Below the pieces are notes generated by a model. It had not been told where the DNA came from. It saw only the letters and a program-made list of their open reading frames with translations, and searched no databases. Shown in pieces: positions 55,866-64,000 of a stretch of DNA of 64,000 nt (the first letter of the stretch is position 1; the number at the start of each line of letters is the position of its first letter). The DNA lies in contig JABAKD010000023.1 of NCBI GenBank assembly GCA_012845835.1, positions 124,001 to 188,000 on the forward strand, read 5' to 3'. The position numbers were made by a program, and so were the translations under genes. Source of the DNA: Undaria pinnatifida (lineage: Eukaryota; Sar; Phaeophyceae; Laminariales; Alariaceae).

Positions 55866-56010
55866 CAGCTTGGCTCATCAACTTAGCTTCGCTCAGCTCA
55901 ACTGAGCAGCCCAGCGACGTGCCTTGCCGCGCGGTGTGCGGCTGTGCGGTGCTGTACCGTGCTGTGCAGTGCCGTGCCGTTCTTGTGTACTCCTATATTT
56001 CACACGCCAG
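55866..56010 (+). repeat. GC-rich dispersed repeat, copy 1
   Basis: Starts with a CAGCT-rich stretch (GCTCAGCTCAACTGAGCAG), then alternating GTGC/GTGCCGTGC runs, then TTCTTGTGTACTC. Related copies: 56920, 59931 and 61901. Confidence 0.7.
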
Positions 56011-56087
56011 GAACCATTCGAAACTTATTTTCAGCTGCACGAGGTGTCATACTATCGTACTATCGTAGTATTAAATAGTAGTAGTAC

Positions 56088-56311
56088 CAAGCAGCAGTAG
56101 CAGTAGCAGTAGCAGTAGCAGTAGCAGTGGCAGTAATAGTAGCAGTAGGAGCAGTAGCAGTAGGAGTAGGAGTAGGAGTAAGAGTAGCAGCAGTAGCAGT
56201 AGTGATAGTAGTAGTAGGAGTAAAAGTACGAAAAACAGTAGCGGTAGCAGTAGCAGTAGGAGTAGGAGTAACAGTAGCAGCAGTAGTAGCAATAGAAGCA
56301 GTAGCAGAAAC

Positions 56312-56394
<83 letters not shown>

Positions 56395-56571
56395 AACTAG
56401 TAGTAGTAGCAGTAGCACTACTAGTAGTAGGAGTAGTAGCAGCAACAGTAGGAGTAGCAGTAGTAGTAGCAGTAGTAGTGGTATCAATAGTAGCAGTAGT
56501 AGCAGTAGCAGTAGTGGTAGTAGTAGTAGTAGTAAAATAGTAGTAGTAGTAGTAGTAGTAGTAGTGCTGAC
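56088..56571. repeat. AGT/AGC/AGG triplet microsatellite, about 480 bp
   Basis: Long imperfect triplet array with AGT, AGC and AGG units and a pure AGT core (about 56309-56395). It reads as poly-Leu, poly-Thr or poly-Val in different frames. None is a gene. It abuts MITE copy 3. Confidence 0.97.
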
Positions 56572-56577
56572 GCGTGC

Positions 56578-56867
56578 TGCGATAGAGGTGCACCAGCCAT
56601 TGTTTTTTTTTAGGTTCCTCCATATATTTAATAGAAGGTTAAACATGTCCTTCTTAGCACAAAACGCCAAAAAATGATCTGGAGAAAACTAAAACTGCTG
56701 CTACATAATGAGAAATCCCATGGCCTAGGTACACGATGAAAATCATGCAAAAATAAAATGGTCTATTATTTTTTTTTTTTCCGACGGTTTAGGGTGAAGA
56801 AGCCCCGTCATTCACAAAAGCATTTCATGTCACACGAAAAGAGCTACCTCTATCGTAGCACGCGTCT
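56578..56867. mobile_element. MITE family copy 3
   Basis: 290 bp. The left end GACGCGTGCTGCGATAGAGG is mirrored by the right end CCTCTATCGTAGCACGCGTC, the best-preserved inverted repeat of the three copies (19 of 20). The interior shares CCAGCCATTGTTTTTTTT, CCATGGCCTAGGTACA, AATCATGCAAAAA and GCATTTCATGTCACAC with the others. No coding capacity. Confidence 0.85.
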
Positions 56868-56919
56868 ATACTACATATACTACTTCATACTATAATATAG
56901 ATCCCACGCTCATTAGATC

Positions 56920-57090
56920 ACTTGAGCTCAGCACCGCACCGAAGAGCTATCTCAGCAGCGCAGCGATATGCAGTGTCGTGCCGTGCCGTCAGGTGCCGTG
57001 CCCTGCGGGGCGATACTGTGCGGTGCTGCGCCGTGCTGTGCCGTGCTGCGTGCCTTGCTGTACTCACACTATTCGTACGTGCCACGTATG
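56920..57090 (+). repeat. GC-rich dispersed repeat, copy 2
   Basis: GAGCTCAGCACCGCACCGAAG, CTCAGCAGCGCAGCG, then GTGCCGTGC runs, TACTGTGCGGTGCTGCGCCG and TGTACTCACACTATTCGTACG. Open frames through it on both strands are low-complexity artefacts. Confidence 0.75.
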
Positions 57091-59045
57091 ATATGAAGCT
57101 GTAGGAGATGAAATATATACATGCCACGGGGGCTTGGCCGCGGCGGGCTGACGTCCGCCTGCGGCTCCGCGCATAGGTAGTATAAGAGGCGGAGAGGGGC
57201 GCTGTAGAAGCGACAATTTACTGCTAAATGGTACGGTGTGGTATAACATCAGTTCATAGTATTGCAATTATTAGGTGACGCGAGTGTGGAGGGAGTGGGT
57301 TTAAATTAAAGGGAAAAATAAAAGGAACGGTCGGGAGGACGAGAAATCCATGATGATCGTATCATATGTCAGTTACATCGATATGAGTACCGGCGGATAT
57401 TTTAGCAGGACCACTACAACAGCAGCAGCAGTAATCGCCAAACCGCGCCGTACATGGAACGTCCTACTGCTATATCATGTTCAGCAGTCCAACCGTATGT
57501 ACCTGGAGGACCACTCTTCTCTACTCTCCCCTGTGTGCGAGTACTCCTATGTATTGGCCACGAGGCTCATGAACCACACAGCTTGCAACGCAAAACTAAG
57601 CTGCGCAACTGTTAGAACTAACTATCGACCGTTCAACTAGTCGAACTCACATCTGACGTATCTGAAATAATTGTGCAAGAAACGAGTACAGAACGCCCCG
57701 CCAGCCGGCAGCCCGGCACGGTGCAAGCACGCCCGAGGCCCCCTCCGATTCCGGGTCGGGAGGCAAGATGAAGGATTTTCGGGGCGACGGGTCCTCATTG
57801 TAAGCTAGGACGACAAAAGCTCGAAAATATGTCGAAGAAAAGCTGAGGAGCCTTCTCCGAACAGGATCTGCAATGTTGTATATGTACAAGGGTTCCGCAT
57901 GGGTGCCGGCAAAAGGGCACCCATGGTTCGGGTAGGGCAGGGTAGCACCTCGAATTGTTCTGTTCCATATTCGAGAGTAAAAAACGCTACTTCGCATGTA
58001 AATATATTGTTTACGCGTATAGTATTGAAGCTAATGCCACGAGTTCGATATAGTTTAGTAATATGGCCTACTTGCTGCCGTTTCTTGACAAAAAAAAAAC
58101 GATTCCGAGTTTCATCAGATTTCGATCGAATAATTCCGGGCACAAGCCGATCAAACCTTCGTCCTGGCCATGAAGAGACGTGTTGAGTGCGTCTCTTATT
58201 TTTTTTTCACTGATCAAGCATCCAGGGCCAGCAAGGTGACCGACCGTGTCTTCTGCATGTTCCCTTCTTAGCCACGAAGCAAGAAAGACAACTCGCCAGT
58301 AGGGGGTGTAGCGAGGAAAAGGTAAAAGTCACAGAGAGCTACCAAAGAAAAACAGCAACACCACGCGTGCGATGCTAAATAAAATAGACCAGCCACCTAT
58401 CGCTCTTTGCTGTTTGATTATCAGCATGGACCCTTGGTTAAGAAGAAATAACCGACAACACACAACACACCCGGCACAGCATGTGCTGCGCAGCAGATGA
58501 AGCTGCCAGTGTTTGCGTATTTACGTGTACTACGTGCTTGTGCTCGTACAAAACGCTCCAGCTCAGCAGAATGAAGATATACTGCTGTACGCACCTACTT
58601 GTTGGTGTAGCTTTTCTGGAAAACTTTTGTCGTATTCGCATGTATCCACAACAGCAGCAGCAGCAGCAGGAGGAGCAGCCCCCCGAAAAGAACCGCATTT
58701 TAAAAGAGTTACATACTCGTGGACTGGCATGTAGACTACGGGGAGGAGAGCATTGATTTGTTGATTGCTACCACAGCAGGTCAAACAGGTGCCCGAGCGT
58801 GATCAGGCACTCCACGATAAGTTAGTGTAATAGTGCGCATACACCAGGAAACCTTGACTGTAAAGGGGGGCTGCCTACACTACGTACATGCCAAAGTCGG
58901 CGGTTGTGGGAGGCGATCGTTACGCGACAACACAGCAGCAGCAAGCAGTAGTACGATAATAAGGCGAACGTTTTCTATGTATATGTTTTGTACGGTGAAA
59001 AATTGTATTTTTTTTGTTTTAACGGGCTGACGAAACGTTATTCTT
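57091..59045. other. Spacer, no supported gene
   Basis: A CAG run (58649-58671) and short frames only. The frames at 57647-57997 and 57805-58143 overlap and have no domain. Confidence 0.45.
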
Positions 59046-59645
59046 ATCACACCACTGCGGTCATCTTAAACAGTTGTTCCTTTTTGTATGCGCGCACTAC
59101 AAACCCCCCTGTCGAGTACAATAAAATCTGAGTCTTCGGGATGAACTTAGATGCTATATCGTTGTTTGACCCTCAGCAACCTGCCCCTTTTGGGGAGCGA
59201 CAAATGGTATGAGGTCGCTTGACAACCGGGACGCGTTCACGGTTCACAGGGTGCGGAGCACGAAGGGCGAGGGGCGTTCAAGTCGATCTTCTCGCCACAG
59301 CAACACGGTAAAACGTAGAGTGCACCTACCGTAAAAGCTCACTCGAGGATGTACCGCGGAGCAACATAGACAGCGACTCTTCGGAGCAGCAATGCAAAGA
59401 GCTGACAAAATGTGATTCCTACCACTATTAACACATCAATATTATAAAAAGTTGCCTCTTTGTATCTGCGCATAACAGCACCCCCGGTTAAGATTCAAAT
59501 AATTGATCGAGCATGCCACCCAAAATCCAAGATCGCGCCTATTTCTCGCTTGTCTCTATCAGCCCACGCACGCGTTCACGGCGAGGACAGCAGGGGGGAA
59601 CGAAGGGCGAGGGGCGTTGAAGCCGCCCCTCCAAAGGAGACCTCG
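59046..59645 (+). repeat. Degenerate tandem duplication, unit about 340-375 bp
   Basis: CAC[A/T]....GTTG..C.TTTGTAT..GCGCA..AC occurs near 59050-59100 and 59425-59475. CGCGTTCACGG then CGAAGGGCGAGGGGCGTT occur at 59232-59278 and 59571-59618. The order is the same in both, so this is a tandem duplication. Confidence 0.75.
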
Positions 59646-59749
59646 AACAAAAAAAAAAAAACTCTAGATAGTGAACTGTCGAAATTCCGATACTGAGGCC
59701 GACACGGTAAGAAAAAATATTTCCGACGCATGGCCTAGGACTTGTCATA

Positions 59750-59778
59750 CATTATTTTATATATATATATATATATTA
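59750..59778. repeat. TA microsatellite
   Basis: Pure TA run of about 20 bp in an AT-rich context. Confidence 0.9.
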
Positions 59779-59930
59779 AAAATTATAAAAAGTTACAATA
59801 TGTATGCCATCTCCCATACGAGATTCAAAGTATTATATGTATCATACCTGGGTCGGGTACTACAATTAACACACCACCTGGTTTGTTCGTACCACTTGAA
59901 AACATATTGCTGAACCGCGAAAAACGAACT

Positions 59931-60382
59931 CCCAGCTGCTCAGCTCTGCCGAGCTATAGCTCAGCAGCGCGGTGCAGCGCCGTGCTGTGCTGTGCCTTTT
60001 GCCCTGGGGTGCGGTACTGTGTCGTTCTGCGCAGTGCGTTCTTTCGAACGTACAGTACCAGGTAGCATGCGAAAAATATCCGGTACATCTGTGCCGGTAT
60101 GTACATGTACAGTCCATGAGTAATTTTTTTTTTCATTTGATTGTCCTTTCTCGGTCATGCATTTTACTTCGCATGTTACACCCGTACTGCCGATCAGGAC
60201 GTGGCACCGCCAACAAGCTCATAGCACAGCACAGGTCCATCAGTTCTGCACACGTAGCTCTTGGCACTACAATCGCTAATTGCACCAGTAATGGGCGACA
60301 AATTTCTGCCCCGTTCACATTTAGTTGTGTTCTTCCTCGCCCGAACGTAACGCCGCCGCGGAGCGGAGCCCTTGTACATGGG
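59931..60382 (+). repeat. GC-rich dispersed repeat, copy 3, with 3' extension
   Basis: Core 59931-60075: CAGCTGCTCAGCTCTGCCGAGC, CTCAGCAGCGCGG, GTGCTGTGC runs. The extension to 60382 matches copy 4: CACAGCACAGG, CAGTTCTGCA...GCTCTT.GCA, ATTGCAC, TTTCTGCCCC..TCACATTT.GTTG, CCGCGGAGCGGAG, TTGTAC. Conserved order over 400 bp makes this a real dispersed element. Confidence 0.75.
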
Positions 60383-61657
60383 TATTATCATGGCTAAACA
60401 GCATTTTTTATTGGTACTCGTGACGCAAACGGCGTCAGTATGAAGTCGCTGTGAGGCGTAGCGACAATTCAACCACCTCGCCGAGCTTGTTTTTCTTTGG
60501 CTGGCACTATGCCCACCTCCACGGAGACAAGAAAAAAAAAAGGGTCGAGCGATTTTTGACGCCGCGTATGGCCTTCGCACGCCCCCGCTGTTATCCCACA
60601 GTTCCAGCAGATACAGATATTTTGTTGTCGCCCTCATTCATATACCGTTGCAGACTGTGGCCACGACAAGACGCGCCACGCACGCCCCACCCAAGCACAA
60701 CCATCACCACTTGTGATTATAGCTTGTTGGAGTCGGTGAAACCGCCGAAAAAAAGAGGCGTACGCCGCGGTATACACTGCGATTGCGGTGCCCATCGATG
60801 TTGTTCAAAGAACAGACAACAAGACCAGACATCGGCAGAATCAAGACATCGACACCTAATGAAGGCATCGTCGCTACTCGAGGGCCTCAGAGGAGTATCT
60901 AGACAAACGTAGAGCACGCGTACGTCTGTATGCCACACCTGCAGCAAGGGATCTGAAGACCGTGAGTTTGCGTTCACTAACGGCCATAATATTTTGCGGT
61001 TGTTTGTGCGCGCCCAAATATCACGTCGGACAAATTGTGCACGGCATGAACGCAAAGAGTGGGACGTTTCCTTGTACCGCCCAGAATGCTGACGGTCACC
61101 CGCTCAAGCTGTTTAAACCAAAATCATAAGAGTTGGCGTTAAACGGATTTGGCTTGGTGCGCGAAAAAGGTGGATTTAGGATTCGTATGGCGATTGTTCG
61201 AAAAGCATCGTACATCACATATGATACATAAGGGTTACACGTTACAGCAGCAGCAAAAAACAGCAGTGCATACCTGCCATGGAAACCTTTTATATAGAAT
61301 GTAGGGACCAATCCAGCAGCTTGGGAGCACCGCAAAAAGTAATCTGAGGCAAAGAGCGTAACCTAATGTACTCGTGCCTTGTATGATTGCTGTTTGAAAG
61401 GCACCGCTGGGAACTAATGCATAATTACAGTGACCATACATGCATCGACGTTACGATCCGTACATATTATTGCCCCGCTGCTGTAGTCTCGTTGCAGCAG
61501 CACTCTCATTTAGCACAGCAGCAAGCATAGGTGTGGCATAATACGAAGCATGACTAACCGTTAGGTACACCGATATAACGGTACCTCGAAACTTGGCATT
61601 CATGCACTCGTGTACACTCAGAGTCTGGTGCTGGCAACATACACATATATCCACTTT
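60383..61657. other. Spacer, no supported gene
   Basis: The frame at 60451-60912 (plus) is basic and low-complexity in places, with no domain. Nothing else is recognised. Confidence 0.45.
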
Positions 61658-61771
61658 CTGAATGTCGGGTGCTCCAGAGGTCGCCCTCGACAATTTCTTC
61701 CACCTTTCAGCCATCTGAATGTCGGGTGCTCCAGAGGTCGCCCTCGACAATTTCTTCCACCTTTCAGCCAT
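61658..61771. repeat. Exact 57-bp tandem duplication
   Basis: 61658-61714 and 61715-61771 are identical. The unit is 19 codons and keeps a minus-strand frame open (MAERWKKLSRATSGAPDIQ twice). Identity shows a very recent event. Confidence 0.95.
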
Positions 61772-61900
61772 CCTCAGCTCTTAATGGCCAATGCGGAAAA
61801 TTCTTTATGGGGATCCTTCCTCATGTCTTTGGTTTCTTCAGTTATTGCGATCGATGTTATATTTTTCATTTTATTCCTTGCTTCCTCGCAATAAAAATCA

Positions 61901-62255
61901 CACCAGCTCAGCCCAGCTCAGCACCTCAGCGGTGTGTGGTGTCGAACGGTATCGTGACCTACCGGGCGTTGCCGTGTCTTGCCGTGCGGTACGGTGCGGT
62001 GTTGCGCGGTACTGCGCCGTGCCGTGACATGCTGTGCTGTGCTTTGTTTTTTTGAATACTAGGTATCATACGAGCATCACAGCACAGGGCAATCAGCTCT
62101 GCAAAAGTTGCTCTTAGCATTGAACATGGCGAATTGCACAAAATCGTGGCCTTCTCTTTCTGCCCCCGATCACATTTTGTTGGGTTTTCCCTTCGGCGAG
62201 GGTAGCAGGTAGGTTAGCCACCCGCGGAGCGGAGTCGTTGTACCTCGCACCCTTG
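61901..62255 (+). repeat. GC-rich dispersed repeat, copy 4, with 3' extension
   Basis: Starts CAGCTCAGCCCAGCTCAGCA, with GTGCGGTACGGTGCGGTG-type runs to about 62050, then the extension shared with copy 3 (see 59931-60382). Confidence 0.75.
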
Positions 62256-62819
62256 CTGTACGAGTACATACCTACCAACATACGCAGCCTCTCACGACCG
62301 AGACCCGCAACGGAAGCAAACCGTTGATATAACTCACCAGGAAACACACAGCAGTAGATTATAGTGGCCTGGTGTGTATCAATCGGCAGGGGAAGTGTCG
62401 TTGCGCTCGTGTGTTCCGTTACAGCCGCGGAGCTGAGTAGCTTAGATGCTTGATGCGTCGATAGTTATCACCAGTGCTTACATACCCGTACATTCAATCA
62501 TAAATGTCTATCGTTCGGTGTGGCCGGTTCGGCTTCGCCTCGCCATCGTCCGCGGGGCACGAGCCCGGCGTCCGTGTCTTCCTGAAGTTGTGTTCGAGCT
62601 TTGTCTTAAGGCGTAGTTACCGCAGTTGTCTGTCCCTTGTACGCATCAGGTACTTATATACGGCCAATATCGCGACCCCAAAACGAATTTACTTCGACCG
62701 AACCTTCCATTGTCCAATGGTCTTAAAATCGCGTATCATAGCGTTGCGCGTCAGTGCAGAGACCTTGTGCAATACGAAGTACTGGGAATCAGACACCTCC
62801 CTGTACTAGATGACATTTT
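62256..62819. other. Spacer, no supported gene
   Basis: Nothing recognised. Confidence 0.4.
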
Positions 62820-62976
62820 TTCTGTTTTCCTTTCCTTGCTTCCGCTTCTTGTCTTGTCTTTTCTTGCTTTTCTAGTATTTTCTTTCCTTTCCTTTCCTTT
62901 TTTCGTTTTGTCGTTTTGTCGCTTTCTTGTTTTTTTTTTCCTTTATCTTCTTTTTTTTTTTTTTTTTTTTTTTTTA
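62820..62976. repeat. Pyrimidine tract
   Basis: TTTC/TTTCC/TTCG repeats ending in a T run of more than 20 (62951-62975). Low-complexity. Confidence 0.9.
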
Positions 62977-63301
62977 ATTGACTTGCGTCTGCCGTGCGTA
63001 TGCGTAGTGACAGGTACTACGTGTAATATATACGTGGTAGTCTTTCTTGCGTGGCAAGCGGCATAGTCGGTTTTTCCAGGAGCGAGTAGTGAGACGTATG
63101 CACCAGTATGGACCTGGCACAACGTAGGCTGACTCCCGATTTCCCTTTGTATACGTTCCTAGTGGAGGCATGAATTGCGTCAGCTGTAAAGTATGCATGT
63201 ACCACCTTTGGTTTGTGTGTTTTCCTTGGGGTATTCCTCAGCTCCGGAGTGGCTGGAGCCTGTCCTGTGACCACGGACTTGATTATGCGAGTTAATATGA
63301 G

Positions 63302-63310
63302 AACAACAGC

Positions 63311-63345
<35 letters not shown>

Positions 63346-63372
63346 CTACAACACCAACAACAATGACAACAA
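63302..63372. repeat. AAC microsatellite
   Basis: Near-perfect AAC triplets, slightly degenerate at the right end. Confidence 0.95.
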
Positions 63373-64000
63373 CAATAGGATAAAGAGGAGCAACACCCAA
63401 GGCATGAGACTGATGCACAACATCACGGATGGGTGAAACGGCAGTGTCTGCTGACGGCATTGTACGCGATACAAATTACCACAAGAAATAGCACATGTGC
63501 ATGTGCATCTACGCATCACGACGCTTACCTGTCAAGCATAACCTGCCATCGCCAATGCCATCAATGCTATCATCACAGAGAACTTGTTTAGGTTCGGGTT
63601 GTACTTTTCTTCCCTGTCTTGTACAAGCACAGCGGGACCCATTACGGCACCTTGTCGAAAAACTGAAACGACAGGGAAATTCCACGGGAGAAGCATGCCG
63701 CGCGGAATTCGTGGTACCGGCCAATCATACCTTATGCCCAGGCGTCGGGTGCTGCGGTGAGGCCCGTCCAGTAGAACAGCAGCTAAGGTCCGGAGATTCA
63801 GGGTGAAGGCTGAAGGTCGCCCAAGGATGACCACACACCCCACAACAGTCAGTGTTGCAAAGGGGATATGGTCCAAAGCTACACACGCGGAACGAACAGC
63901 ACACAGCACAAATACAGCAAAGTGAAGTATTTGGCAAATGTCGGATGTACCGGGAAGCCGCCTTCACCACCTAACTAGGATTGTTCTCTAGGGCAAAGTA
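63373..64000. other. Window end, no supported gene
   Basis: Overlapping frames on both strands (63495-63806 plus, 63532-63909 minus) have no recognised domain. Confidence 0.4.

Noticed and set aside
56060-56670. Poly-Leu, poly-Thr and poly-Val frames of up to 199 codons
   Set aside because: Pure products of the AGT/AGC triplet array.

Overview
This window looks like nuclear DNA of a brown alga, most likely Ectocarpus-like. The best evidence is a family of genes built from the EsV-1-7 cysteine repeat (C-x4-C-x16-C-x2-H-x12). That repeat is known from brown algae, where the Ectocarpus IMMEDIATE UPRIGHT protein carries it, and from the phaeovirus EsV-1. Nothing here indicates bacterial, organellar or integrated viral DNA. 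The window is poor in genes, rich in repeats and full of decayed copies.

Layout. 1-769 is flank without a convincing gene. 775-8222 is a complete, young Ty1/copia LTR retrotransposon: 541-bp LTRs with 3 differences, a 5-bp target duplication, a primer site matching the initiator-tRNA anticodon arm, a gag-pol frame broken by one in-frame stop, and an extra coiled-coil ORF after pol. About 9.2-11.65 kb is a 5'-truncated LINE on the minus strand with a duplicated 3' end. 12-17 kb holds simple and degenerate repeats and a tRNA-derived SINE-like element. 17.8-19.35 kb is EsV-1-7 pseudogene A. 21.66-24.15 kb is an internally deleted Ty3/gypsy chromovirus that keeps gag, protease and a chromodomain. 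28.6-30.27 kb is EsV-1-7 pseudogene B, split by a small element with TTAA ends. A and B share flanks, so they are products of a segmental duplication.

30-51 kb is nearly gene-free. It has a few low-confidence ORFs (about 37.4-38.9, 42.2-42.6, 43.7-44.5 and 50.4-50.9 kb), two copies of a newly noticed MITE family, a second SINE-like copy and microsatellites. 51.8-54.3 kb (minus) is the only convincing intact host gene: EsV-1-7 gene C, with 17 tandem repeats and a conserved C-terminal tail. 54.3-64 kb is repeat-dominated: a 480-bp triplet array, the third MITE copy, four copies of a GC-rich repeat, short duplications and simple repeats.

How it fits together. The theme is expansion and decay of one zinc-binding repeat gene family (two dead copies, one live) in a transposon-rich setting, plus several small non-autonomous elements (two MITE types, one SINE type, one palindrome-bounded segment) that I could define only by comparing the window with itself.
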